From: Polytrichum commune
Lineage: Eukaryota; Streptophyta; Polytrichopsida; Polytrichales; Polytrichaceae
Reading direction: 5' to 3'
Assembly: GCA_950295325.1 (NCBI GenBank)
Contig: OX485806.1
Coordinates: forward strand, 24,800,001-24,864,000
Length of the DNA: 64,000 nt
This document shows, in pieces, positions 1 through 9,957 of this stretch. Each line of letters starts with the position of its first letter. The stretch's first letter is position 1. The position numbers and the translations under genes were made by a program. The notes below the pieces were generated by a model, which was not told where the DNA came from, made no database searches, and saw only the letters and a program-made list of their open reading frames with translations.

Positions 1-275
1 TTATCAAAATATTCTGAAATCTTCTTCACTGTAAGATTTTGAAATCTACTTTTTAGAAGATTTATGAAAACTGCATTACTAGAAGATTCATGAAATCTAG
101 TGTTGATATTCTTGAATTCTACTTATACAAAGATTCTAAAATCCCCTCTCTTCGAAGCTTTCGAAACCTCTTTCCCTAGAACATTATGGAATCTACACTT
201 TTTTAATATTCTAGAATACACTTGTCTACAAGATCCTAAAAACTCCTCACATACATAGTTTCTAGAACCTATGGA
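1..275. repeat. Degenerate ~25-bp tandem repeat with TTCnnGAA cores
   Basis: About eleven diverged units of 23-27 bp lie head to tail, each resembling AGATTCTGAAATCTACTT followed by TAGA. The units keep recreating inverted pentamers such as TTCATGAA, TTCTTGAA, TTCGAA and TTCTAGAA. The array runs off the left edge, so its full length is unknown. The cores resemble heat-shock-element half sites, but this follows from the self-complementary unit and no gene lies downstream. Short open frames across it have no recognisable protein features. Confidence 0.6.
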
Positions 276-499
276 GCTAGAATTGAAGTGCTTAAAACTT
301 ATAGAACACATATATGAAATAGGTTTTGAATTTATGTATCATGAAATTTTTAGAGTTGACCAATATGAAATCCCCTATATAATTGAGAGTCCAACCATAA
401 AACAATTCAAAATTTACCACTCTTTTTATATTTCGTTTACTTTTTCCTTAGCACCATTTTTACCTTCTTTTACCAACTAAGGACGTTGTCCTGTCAAAG

Positions 500-770
500 A
501 GCATTCACATAGGCCTTTGTAACACGAGGGGACAACGCGACAATCATGACAATTATGACAACGTTGACAACGTCACGCTTGCAAGCACGTGGTTTGAATT
601 CTTTGGTGGGTTATTTAAATGTCAAAATCCGTGATTTATGAGAGGGAAATGTTACAACAAGGAGGGAGATTAAACTGAGCACATCCGTTCCTTAATTTTT
701 TGGAATATAAGAGAGGGAGTACATAATAGAAGGTGACATTATGGAGGTCAGGGTGTATGATGTCAAGTGG
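500..770 (+). repeat. Dispersed repeat family R2, copy 1
   Basis: This block recurs at 12985-13335 and 36680-37035 in the same orientation. Shared landmarks in order are a GACAACG/GACAATG cluster, ACGTGGTTTGAATTCTTTGG, TGTGACAnCAAGGAnGGAG, ATATAAGAGAGG, and a closing GGAGGTnAGGGTGTATG. No coding potential is visible. It may be part of an LTR or a non-autonomous element, but no termini could be fixed. Confidence 0.6.
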
Positions 771-794
771 GTCAACCAAATATTGGAAATACTT

Positions 795-796
<2 letters not shown>

Positions 797-827
<31 letters not shown>
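797..827. repeat. (GA)n microsatellite
   Basis: An uninterrupted run of about 15 GA dinucleotides at the start of an AACCGGTT-family repeat copy. Confidence 0.95.
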
Positions 828-830
<3 letters not shown>

Positions 831-832
831 CG

Positions 833-1030
833 AATGATGATTTTGGGCACAATTGGTCTAGATCCAAGTCTTTCCAAGTTCGACCAGTTACACATTGATA
901 TCTTTTTGGGTTTATCTTTATCAATTTTAAAGGTGTATTCTATAGATTCTTCTTAAATGATTGGCAATTTGCCCATAGTTTTCAACTTGAACCAGTCATT
1001 TCTCAAACTCAACCGAGCTCACCATAATTA
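833..1030 (+). repeat. AACCGGTT-family dispersed repeat, copy 1
   Basis: The block contains a 'CAAGTTCGACCAGTTACA' module, then TATTCTATAGATTCTTCTT, then tandem 'CTCAACCG' segments. Related copies lie at 8516-8745, 31090-31400 and 34435-34935 on the + strand, and at 13500-14010 and 15975-16145 on the - strand. It is non-coding, and the family is defined here only by internal comparison. Confidence 0.6.
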
Positions 1031-1177
1031 ATGGTTGGATCTCCCCATTTGTAGTTGTATACTAAGGTTGAGGTCAATTATACTTGGGATGAAAAAGTTA
1101 TGGATGAGACCTTCAAGCCTTGGACCAATGACTATGAACATGGCTTGGACCTTGACCTATCTTCATCCTAAGGGCCC

Positions 1178-1313
1178 ATTCACAGGGGGGTCCCAACTCC
1201 CAACTCCCACCCATGTCAACAAATCCCAACTTGGAAGCAAAGTCCCAACATTTGAGCCTAAAGATGCCATTAAAATATGATTTACATGGGACTTGGGACT
1301 TGCCCATGTGAAT
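1178..1313. mobile_element. Small inverted-repeat element (possible MITE)
   Basis: The left end ATTCACAGGGGGGTCCCAAC and the right end (reverse complement ATTCACATGGGCAAGTCCCA) form an imperfect terminal inverted repeat around a ~135-bp body of repeated TCCCAAC words. No clear target duplication was seen, so this is a weak call. Overlapping short open frames are artefacts of the repeats. Confidence 0.35.
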
Positions 1314-2335
1314 TGCAAAGTCACACGAACAAGCTGGCAAGTCCCATCTCCAATGCAAAAGTCTTGAGGGATTGCTTGAGTACTTCTATCATCATGGAAG
1401 CATGTGTTAACTCTCTTTTCAAATTTTATAGTCATGGATGAAAGAAGACAACGCATTTTGGTTGTCTTTTCTAAGTCTCTTCGTGGTTATAAAACACGTG
1501 ATTATCACCTTTGTGGCAATCCAACATAATTTGTTATGTATGAAGAACATGATGAAATGATGTTGGTGGCTGCACGGGTAGATCACTCTTAGGCATTTTT
1601 GTGCACCACGTGCGGCTGGGGGTTATTTGTTTTGGGGCTATTTACCTTCAAGGGTTGAATTAAAGCCTCCCTATAATTACTTAAATTTCAAAAATGGCCC
1701 ATTTGTTTGCACTCTTTCATTACTTATATTGTCCAAGTCACTGCAATTGTTTGTACTCTATATTCCTTTTAAGTAATAAACGGGCGTGGGGAAGACGACC
1801 CCAACGACGGCGTGTTCCCTTTTCATTCATTTTTGGAGAGACGGAAATCCCAATAATCATCCATCCCCGTGAGTCCTAAACCCATTTACACACCATACTA
1901 AACATACCTTCTAGGATCCTTATCTTCAGCCCCTATATTAATTTTACAAAAAAATAATGGCCCACATTTTATGTCCATCTAACTTACTTATAATGGGATT
2001 GTCTACATTTAATGGCCCCTTCATTATTTGGAATTCCTTTATAATTTTTATTTCATATGATTTTAATCCTCTCTATATTATGCCGCACGTTGTTTTTAAA
2101 ATGCACTAAGTGACCTACCCGTGGGTGGCCGTTTTCATTCTTGAAGGAGGTCGAATGAACACTTGAACGCTTTTATGAAAATATGAGAATGGTGGGTGGA
2201 TATGTAGAGTATGATCTTTAGAGTTTGTGTTTCTAAAGTTGCTTTGACATTAGCACCTATGGGAACTAGAAATACTTTGATATGTTTACTAAATTCTATG
2301 GGATAGCACATACGTAACATTATTCATATGTATAG
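1314..2335. other. Non-coding stretch, nothing recognised
   Basis: A+T-rich DNA with short open frames only. Single CACGTG and CACGTGCGG words occur near 1495 and 1608, with no gene beside them. Confidence 0.5.
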
Positions 2336-2722
2336 TTGTGTTTCATTTTATATCTAGCATTTGACATGGGCCTCCATTATCTTACCTTCATGGAAGAAAC
2401 GTAGAAAATAGGACGGAAATCGACACCGGTACGAATAATGAATAGTGTTGATATGAACAGTAAATAATTGTGAATAGTGGCGGTATTTTTACTGATGTTG
2501 TTGCTATGAATAGGACCAATATGAATAGTGTTCTTTGTGAATATTATCAAGATGAACAATATTTCATGTGAATAGTGTCGGGAATATAACTCCACTCAAA
2601 TTTCCAAATGTCAAACTGAAACATTGAAGAATAAATAAATAATCTTACTTTGTTGGGGGTCCACATAATATACTTAGCATATTCTAAAGTCACGTAACCG
2701 ACCCACATGGCTAAATAATGTT
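2336..2722. repeat. GAATAGTG-rich dispersed repeat, copy 1
   Basis: The block begins with a GTGTTTCATTTTATAT / CCATTATCTTACCTTCATGG module and ends with CACATGGCTAAATAATGTTATG-like sequence. Between these are many copies of GAATAGTG. The same modules appear in reverse order and orientation at 18885-19275, so the two are inverted copies of one ~385-bp element. It abuts a PIF/Harbinger transposase fragment and could belong to the same element. Confidence 0.55.
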
Positions 2723-3110
2723 ATGTAGTGCCCATTCAATATTTGTAAGAGAATGTTGTGAAGCTATTATAAATCATGTGAGGCCTTCAGTTTTTGAGAA
2801 TCCAACATTAACTTGTATTAAGAAATTGCCTTTGAATTTGAAGGCCTTCGTGGCAGTCCATATGTTTTGGGAGCAATTGATGGGAGTGACATTCCCATCA
2901 TTATACCTACTTGGGATCCGACTTCATATTATTTAAAGAAGTGATTCGAGGGGTTGTCAATGCACAATGCAACTTTATGGGACATGTAGATGGGCTCAAA
3001 TAGTAGGAATGTGTCAATTGGAAGGTATTGTTCATGTTGTTTAGGATGTCGAGTGGGAGGGGGTGATAGTTTTGGATGATAGGGGTGGTAGTTGGGGGCT
3101 CATTTAGCTA
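2718..3110 (+). pseudogene. PIF/Harbinger-type transposase fragment
   Basis: PIF/Harbinger DDE transposases cut and paste DNA at TTA/TAA targets. The conceptual translation reads HSIFVRECCEAIINHV (helical segment upstream of the active site), then after one frame change LGAIDGSDIPIIIPTWDPTS, the signature around the first catalytic Asp (family form GAIDGTHIP). Further frame changes give RGVVNAQCNFM and a VHDVRV-like segment. The piece covers roughly the first half of the catalytic domain and has at least two frameshifts. No second Asp or Glu block is readable, so it is a dead remnant. Elements with TTA duplications elsewhere in the window (21998, 33342) belong to the same superfamily. Confidence 0.7.
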
Positions 3111-3840
3111 TTTTTTTAATGTAACAATTCATTAGTGGAAGGATTTATGTGGCAAATTCATGTGTTTGTGGTGAGAGGGTAAGTGTGTCAGTGGTTATGT
3201 GGGTGGAAAAAAAAATCCCATAGCCATGTGGGTTTTCCAAGCAAGATGGTTGTTTGATAGTTGCCTTAGTGATCGTGAAGTTGCACAAAAGGAGGGTGAA
3301 TTTGCATTGAGGGTTTGGTGGTAGTGATGTCTTTGTTTGGGTTGCATTCTTGTGTGTATAGGCTGAGGTGCGGTATGAAGAGGTTGGGTTGAACATAGCG
3401 TTGGTTGTGATGTTGTGTATTTTTTAATGCTTCAAGTAGCTTGGTGTTAATGGCACGTTGTTTTGTGTTTTGGGCTAGTTTGGTCACAAGTAGTAGATTA
3501 GGGTCGTAGAGGACATTATCGGGGTTTACAGTGTGGGTTTGGGAGATCCATTTTGTGTGAAACTTTAGTGTTGGTTACAATGGCATTTGAAGTTCCATGT
3601 GCACTTTGTGCCCCCCCCCCCCCCCCCATTTATCTGTTCTATGTGTTGGTTTAAAGACAATTACACTTGTGATTGGGGTACCTATTGGAATATTGGGTGT
3701 GATTTGTCTTATTTGTGGGTTTGGGATGGTGATTGAAGGTAAGGGTTGGTTTGGTGCTAGGTTGTGTGTGTGTATGTGATAGGGTTTGGGTTGTAGTAGG
3801 TGACATACCCGAAGATGGTTGTGGCTTGTAGAAGTGCATT
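3111..3840 (-). pseudogene. LINE A post-RT spacer region (decayed)
   Basis: The - strand translates to segments such as KLLEALKNTQH and ILLGKPTWLWDFFF. The second matches the segment ITIPKTRLIWLWQQY of the full-length element, which lies between the reverse transcriptase and the methyltransferase-like domain. The first resembles the segment just after the RT thumb. Several stops and frame changes interrupt the block. A 17-bp poly-C tract on the + strand (3611-3627) sits inside it. Confidence 0.6.
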
Positions 3841-4119
3841 TTTAATTATCTTAGATTTCATATGGTATTTATGTTGGAATTCCTGGAATGTGATAGGGCA
3901 CTTATATTGAATTTGGCGAGTTCTTTATGGAATTCTTATGCATTTAGGAGTAAGGTTGGTGTAAGAAAAATGTTTTTACCCATATGTGTGTACTAATGAT
4001 TGCGTGCATGGAATATGGTATCTATGGAGTTGATATGGATCTTAAAGTCTTGTTTTAGTATAAAGAGAGTACGTGCGATGGCTGATATGGTGTATGCTTG
4101 GTATTTGAGGAGCCGGAGG

Positions 4120-5480
4120 AATTCAAAGCCTCCGTATTTGGTAGCAATGAACTTGACTAGTCCTTGGTATATTTGTCAAAGTGGTCATGGGAACATTAAA
4201 TGTTTGTATTAGTTGTTCATTGAGTGTTGTGGCGTATCTTGGGAGGACAAAGTAGGTTTCCATTCCAAATGTGTCTCTAGGTACTTGAGTGAAGATATGG
4301 GGGGTCCTCATGGGGAGGTTGTAGATGGATTTTGTCAACTTGATGAAGAGTCTATCCATTTTGTGGATGTTTAATATTGAGAAAGAATGCATAGAATGTG
4401 TTGAGTCTTTTTATTTTTCTATTGGAGTGAGGCTAGTAAGAGTAGAAGTGTGGTTTTATTATTACTATTTATTACTTTTTTTACTTTTTTGCCATGCTGA
4501 TGGTTTTTTGAATGGTTCATTTGAGGGACGGGACTGGTTTTATTCCCATGTAGGTGTAGGGTTCATTTTGTGACAGGATAGGGAGTTGTTGTCTTTTTTA
4601 GTTGATGTTTTGGGTTTTAAGGTATGTTGTCATTGCTAGTATATTATTAATTTGAAATTCTTTGGGCATTATGACCGCACATTTTTCTATGCACATGTCC
4701 ATATTTGCCCAATCCAAGTATTGTTTGAGTTTGTCTAGTTGGGGTTGTATGTGTTTGATGTTATCCATGAGTACGGCCAAGTTGTTTGCATATGTTGTGA
4801 GGTTATTGTGTTTGGGGATGTGTTAAAGTGGTAATCTAGGTAATCTTTTTCTAGCCATCTTAAGTATACAAATATACAAACAATGTATGGGCTCAAGGTG
4901 TCCCCTTGATTTGTATGGGGTGGGGGGGGGGGTTGTGTTGAAGTGGGCCTCTATGAAGGAGCTGAACAATTTTGAGTATATCTTTTCTATAGGTGCTATG
5001 GCATCTTATGGGTATCCAAGGTCCTCCGTTATGGCTAGTAATCTAGGGTGGTCAATGAAGCCAACTGTATTTTGTAAAATCTACTATATATAGGTGAGGT
5101 ATATGTCTTTGTTTGTATATTTGGCGCTTTTGAGAATGGTAATGATGGCTTGGACTTGTTGAGCTATGTTTTTCATTGGTCTAAAGCCTTCTTGGCCATG
5201 ATATAATATTTTGTGACATTTTTGAAATATGGTGAGTACGGATGGTAGTGTTGCAGAAAGTTTGTATGAGCTCATGCTAGAGCTATAAGTTTGTAGTTTG
5301 TGGTTATACTGGGGTTGTCTTTCTTGTATAGGAGAATAATGGTACTATGTATCCATTTCTTTGTTGTAGATTTTTGGTAGTAGCATTGTAGGAAAAATGG
5401 GAACATCATGTCATGAAAGTCTCGAAGGAGGGCTTTGAGGATTTTGTTGAGGATTTCGTCAAGGCACAGTGTCTTTCCTT
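4120..5480 (-). pseudogene. LINE A reverse transcriptase remnant
   Basis: The - strand translation from 5480 down gives LDEILNKILKALLRDFHDMM and ILLYKKDNPSITTNYKLIALA (finger motifs before motif A), then FRPMKNIAQQVQAIITIL with NKDIYLTYI (up to motif A). From about 4780 down it gives IQPQLDKLKQYLDWANMDM and IEKCAVIMPK (after motif C), and near 4390 the thumb segment KLTKSIYNLP. The catalytic YxDD block is not readable as one frame. At the position of the in-frame TGA at 52294 in the full-length LINE, this copy keeps a sense codon (YKKDNP), so that stop is a private mutation of the younger copy. Confidence 0.8.
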
Positions 5481-6118
5481 TTGAGAGGTTTTTATGTATG
5501 TGTCAAAAGTGATTCATGTGAATAGTGTTGCTAGTTGCGCATGTGGTATTGTGCATTTCTCAAAGGTGAATCCTTATTGTGTGTACCATGGGTATTGACA
5601 GATTGCACACATACAATCATTAGGGTGGTATGTCAGCCTGGGGTGGACTCTTCATGCCATGTATGAACCAACGTGAGTCTAATAAGGGGTACTATTTGAG
5701 GCATAAGTGTACATAGGTCACATAGGGGAGAGGTATCAGTTTTTCTCTAGTGTGTACATCCAGAAAGATTATTAATTTTTTGAAGGAAAAGGTAGATGCT
5801 CAATAGGGGGCCCTCATGTTTGGAGAAACAATTGATAATTAATTAGTGACAATAACTAGTTTGAGTGACTTGCCAAATATGGCATGGGTGGTCACCCTGC
5901 TAGTGGTGTATCCACCCTGTGTTAGGTGGTACTAATCGGGTGAACACCCAATTTGAGTAATTAACATATAATTGTATTGTCTAAGGTTGATATGTATATT
6001 TATTTTTGTAGTTGTGTGCACATTGATGGGTAGTGATTTTGCAAGCTTCACATCAAGTGGTTTTTGCTATTTTTGCAATGTCGTCTAGCCATTGTTGGAT
6101 CTATTGGGGATTGGTCGA

Positions 6119-6334
6119 TTATGGAGGTGAGGAGGTGTGAGAGATGTTTTGTTGTGTGTACCAGTTGGGTGGTGAGGGTAAGGTAGTGGTTCTTATGATT
6201 TGTTTGACAAGGTGGTATGTGTTTAGGTGTTTTTCCATTGTTTTTGTAGTTTGCATGGTAAGAAATTGCCTTGATTTTTTGTTTGTTTGATTAGGTCTAG
6301 AGGGAGAGGGGTTGCACATGTTTGTGTTGCACAT
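6119..6334 (-). pseudogene. LINE A EN-RT connector fragment
   Basis: MEKHLNTYHLVKQIIRTT on the - strand matches WKKHLTTYHLIRKTIYIT of the full-length LINE, in the linker between the endonuclease and the reverse transcriptase. The open segment stops at the MITE inserted at 6336. The linker resumes beyond 6683. Confidence 0.75.
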
Positions 6335-6335
6335 T

Positions 6336-6683
6336 CACTACACTAAATAGGTAGATTAGTGTTAGATGAAGATTAGTGTTAGATGCAATAGTTACCTAAA
6401 ACACTAATTTTCAACTGATATTACAATTAGTGTTTGAATAGGGTTTGAACAAATTATACCTTTTACGAGGTTCTCATATTCTTCTTCCTTCAATTCTTCA
6501 TTCCAAGATTTACAAAATATCATCTAACACTAAATGCGCTCATGTAAATATTTAAAGTTACTACTTGGAACAAATAGTGTTAGAGTTGACATTTAGTGTT
6601 CTAACACTATAGAGACAATTTACATTTAGCGTTTTCGTCAACTATTAGTGTTTCCAACACTAATCTACCTATTTAGTGTAGTG
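6336..6683. mobile_element. CACTA-type MITE, copy 1 (inside LINE A)
   Basis: A 348-bp element bounded by near-perfect inverted ends CACTACACTAAATAGGTAGA and containing many TTAGTGTT/AACACTAA words. It has no coding capacity. It splits the connector of LINE A, so it arrived later. A nearly full-length copy in opposite orientation is at 8170-8515. The CACTA terminus suggests the EnSpm/CACTA superfamily. A 3-bp duplication is not clean: ATT on the left, GATT on the right. Confidence 0.8.
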
Positions 6684-6819
6684 GATTGTATTATGTGATT
6701 GATTTGTTTTTGTGTTTGGATCCATTTGTTGTGAGGGAGGGGTGTGTTTTCTTTGAGTTGGTTTTTGAGTTAGAGTATATTCATAAGTTTTAGTTCATTG
6801 AATTTGGTCATAAATTTCT

Positions 6820-7660
6820 TCATGTTTGTCTTGGGTATGGATTGTATGTATTGAGTGTGTGTGTGGGGGGGGGGGGGATTTGTCTTTTAAGTGGATGTCT
6901 GGCTAGGAAGTGTTGGGGGCGGGGGGATTGGAGAGTAATTGAAAAGTGGTCCAAATTAAGTGGGAGTTGGATGTTTGTGTGGCATTCGTGTTGGTTGTGG
7001 TGTGTTTCAAAGATGTAGAATCCATCTATGAGGTTGGTGTGCATGTAATTGGGGCCTCTTCGTCTACTGTAATTGGATATGTTGGGTATTGGTGTTAGTT
7101 GCAAGCTTTCCATGAATGTGTGCCATTCTTTGTCTTCTTGTGTGTGTGTGTGTTGGGGAAGGGGTGATGACTTGTTGGATTTGTTGACCAATGAGGAAGA
7201 CATCTTGATCAAAAATTTCTATAAAAAATGAGGTGTGTGCGGGGTATGTATTAAGTGTTTGATCTATTGTTATTTGTATAATACATATTAATGGTGTGTC
7301 TTCTTCATGTGATGGCATGTAGATGTGGATGAAGAGGATTGGGATGAGGGGTTTGTTAGAGATTGTGATGATATGTATGTGCAAAGTTAGTTCCAGCATG
7401 GTTGCGATTCTCAAGGTATTTTTGGAGAAGGCTATCGATTTGTGTATCATTATCGTGATGAGGCTTCCCCTATTGAATATAAGGTCTTCTTAGAAATGTT
7501 TGGGCGTCTAGGGTATTGTTGTATATGATTTTGTATCCTAGAAATTGTGCATCTATGAATCTTGTGGATTTGTCTTTGGGAAGTTCAATTTCTTGTATGC
7601 ATATGATTTGCGGGGGGATGTTGTTGTTGGTGGTGAGTTGTTGGATAACTTGGAGACTTT
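6820..7660 (-). pseudogene. LINE A APE-type endonuclease remnant
   Basis: From the upper end downward the - strand encodes a segment ending IQEIELPKDKSTRF (motif with the catalytic Glu), ILFIHIYMPSHEEDTPLI (matching IVHMYMPTHLENTGLI of the intact copy), a degenerate FIEIFDQD where GDFNTD is expected, and LIDGFYI with LNLDHFSITL, the final SDH block changed to LDH. Two frames are needed to read it. The substituted Asp/Asn and Ser positions and the frameshifts indicate a dead enzyme. Confidence 0.75.
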
Positions 7661-7729
7661 ACCCCCTTTGAATCACTCTTGCTAATTTTGAATCAACCAA
7701 ATAAGCTTGACTGATTATTTTGATAATTC

Positions 7730-7990
7730 AGCATAAAATAGTGTGGAGTGGGAATTTTCTCAAAGGCCAATGTGGCATCGTTTGTTTGCAAGTGAATATA
7801 CATTTATAATAATTTAAGCGAAAGACTTCATACTCAAATCTTATCCATAAAGCGCAACTAGCTAGACACTCCCGCGGTCGCTCAATAACCCATGATCACA
7901 TGTTTCTCAAGGGACCTGTGATCGAGCTCCGGAGACCCTTCAAAGGACATGGAGGGTCAAATAGGTCAAATATTTAAAGAGGGGATTTGT
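7730..7990 (+). repeat. Dispersed direct repeat, unit 1
   Basis: This block and 8755-8980 share GGGAATyTTCyCAAAGGCCA, ATGTGrCATCrTTTG, GAATATAC and CACATGTTTCTCAAGG in the same order and orientation. They flank the MITE and AACCGGTT repeat at 8170-8745. They may be remnants of one larger element broken by insertions. No coding content. Confidence 0.55.
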
Positions 7991-8169
7991 TTTGGACCCG
8001 GGTTTCTTGGACACGTACCCTAATGTAAACCCTAAAACCATGGTCCAAAAACCAGTTATGTGAAACATTGTTACAAAAGTCCCTTTGGGTTTGACCACGA
8101 TCACACTCAGAACTCTGAAATTCAAGCACAAAGGTATATATATATATATATATACTATGAATTGGGAAT

Positions 8170-8515
8170 CACTACACTACATAGGTAGATTAGTGTTGGA
8201 AACACTAATCGTCGACGAAAACGCTAAATGTAAATTGTCTCTATAGTGTTAGAACACTAAATGTCAACTCTAACACTATTTGTACCAAGTAGTAACTTTA
8301 AATATTTACATGAGCGCATTTAGTGGTAGATGATATTTTGTAAATCTTGGAATGAAGAATTGAAGGAAGAAGAATATGAGAACCTCGTAAAAGGTATAAT
8401 TTGTTCAAACCCTATTCAAACACTAATTGTAATATCAGTTGAAAATTAGTGTTTTAGGTAACTATTGCATCTAACACTAATCTTCATCTAACACTAATCT
8501 ACCTATTTAGTGTAG
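8170..8515. mobile_element. CACTA-type MITE, copy 2 (inverted relative to copy 1)
   Basis: A 346-bp element with ends CACTACACTACATAGG and CCTATTTAGTGTAG. It is the near-identical reverse complement of 6336-6683 and differs by a few substitutions. It sits at the edge of an AACCGGTT-family repeat. The pair could form a long hairpin if co-transcribed. Confidence 0.8.
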
Positions 8516-8745
8516 CTATCCGGGAAGATTTTGGACGCATAATCAGTCAAAATCCTAGTGTTTGCAAGTCCAACCGGTTACATGTTGACATCGTTCGGGT
8601 TTTTCTATATTAATTTGAAGTATATTCTATAGATTCTTCTAAGTGATGGGTAGTCTTCCTGCAGTCTGGAACTTCTTCAACCGGTTATTCCTCAAGCTTA
8701 ACCGGTTATTTCATCTGCAACTACAGTAAGTCTGTTGGTTCTCCT
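8516..8745 (+). repeat. AACCGGTT-family dispersed repeat, copy 2
   Basis: Contains CAAGTCCAACCGGTTACATG, TATTCTATAGATTCTTCT and two CAACCGGTTATT-like segments in the same order as copy 1 (833-1030). Confidence 0.65.
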
Positions 8746-8754
8746 CGTTCATTG

Positions 8755-8980
8755 AGTTGGGAATCTTCCCAAAGGCCAATGTGACATCATTTGATTGCAA
8801 ACGAATATACTCAAGCAGGAGACGTCATAGTTAATTGTACCCATTATTAAAAGCACCAACAATAGGACCACGTGACCACATGTTTCTCAAGGAACCTGCA
8901 GTGATGGAGCTGTGAGGGGAGGGACAGCGTCAAGGACGTGTCAAAGAAGGGTCAAATAACTGAGGAATTGCCTGGCGTTT
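8755..8980 (+). repeat. Dispersed direct repeat, unit 2
   Basis: Second copy of the block at 7730-7990, with the same order of shared words. Spacing between the units is about 1.0 kb. Confidence 0.55.
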
Positions 8981-9015
8981 TCAATCTCTCGCACGCAGCA
9001 GTAACAATTAATCAT

Positions 9016-9957
9016 CACTACATGAAAACCTAGTTTTTAACGGTGTCGTATGGTATTTCATGTCACTGTTGTGGTTAATTTTTCCAATGATACTTCTTGT
9101 GAACAAGTTTACAAATAATGCATATATACCTCGGACAACTGTCAAAATAACTAAAGTTAACTAGGCTTTTTTCAATACATGTTAGGGAACAACTCAAATT
9201 AAATAGAAAAATTTCAAACCGATTTGAAGAACAACTATAGTTAACTAGAAATTTTCAAGTATTATCATATACTAAAAGAAGTTCACCTCTTGATTTGCTT
9301 CAATTGAGGGTCTTTAATATGCTCAGGCCACCAAGGATCATCAAGAAATGTCTTTATATGATCATTTAGAGTGTTGGGTTCTAGAACAACCTCCATGTAC
9401 ACCACCAACACAAATAACATGCTAATGACACTACAACACTATAACACTACAACAGAATCCCGTGAACGAGTTGCGCTCAACTTTGGTTAACCGGATATAA
9501 CTATAGGTAACTAGATTTTTTTGGAGGACCAAATTTAGAACAACTATAATTATCTACATTTTTTGACAAGTCAAATCGCGAACAACTATAGTTACAAAAG
9601 GTGACTAGTTAACTAATAGTTGAATTAGTTGGTCAGTTGTCCAAGGTTTGAAAATAATGTCATCCCAACTCCCTTTTTGTTCACCTACTTTGGGCGTGTT
9701 CTACATCTTCACGTTTCTGTAACGAGATGCTTTCATGGATGGTTGAAATTTAGATGGAGAATCATTTCGTAAGTGATGGTAATCGCAACATTGTAGATCT
9801 TTAATGCCTGATGTTTCTACAAGGAATGACCAATGGTGTTGGGGATACATTTAGTGTTGGTGTGACACTACACTAGTTGGTTTGCAATTGATATTGAGCA
9901 AGAGAATTACAATTGGTGACATTGACATACAATATCTAGTGTATTTTCTCGTGAGCC
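9016..9957. mobile_element. Probable non-autonomous CACTA-like element
   Basis: The left end reads CACTACATGAAAACC, close to the common CACTACAnGAAAA terminus of plant CACTA elements. The right end contains TATTTTCTCGTG, a weaker inverted match. Inside are repeated, variably oriented copies of AACAACTATAGTTAACTAG, like the subterminal repeats on which CACTA transposases assemble. No transposase is encoded. Blocks from both ends (GTATGGTATTTnATGTCACTG and AAGTGATnGTAnTnnCAACAT) recur at 36020-36420, indicating a second copy. Confidence 0.5.

Larger units (their letters stand above)
3111..7660 (-). mobile_element. LINE A: 5'-truncated, decayed LINE copy
   Basis: Reading the - strand from 7660 down gives blocks collinear with ORF2 of the full-length LINE at 45405-57025: endonuclease, connector, reverse transcriptase, thumb and part of the Cys/His spacer. 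The 5' end is truncated inside the endonuclease (no ORF1 and no 2A motif), as is typical of incomplete target-primed reverse transcription. Many frameshifts and stops make it inactive. The + strand is strongly G+T-rich here, mirroring the A+C-rich sense strand of the family. A CACTA-type MITE (6336-6683) interrupts it. About 5650-6100 aligns poorly and may hold another insertion. The 3' end is unclear near 3.1 kb. Confidence 0.85.
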
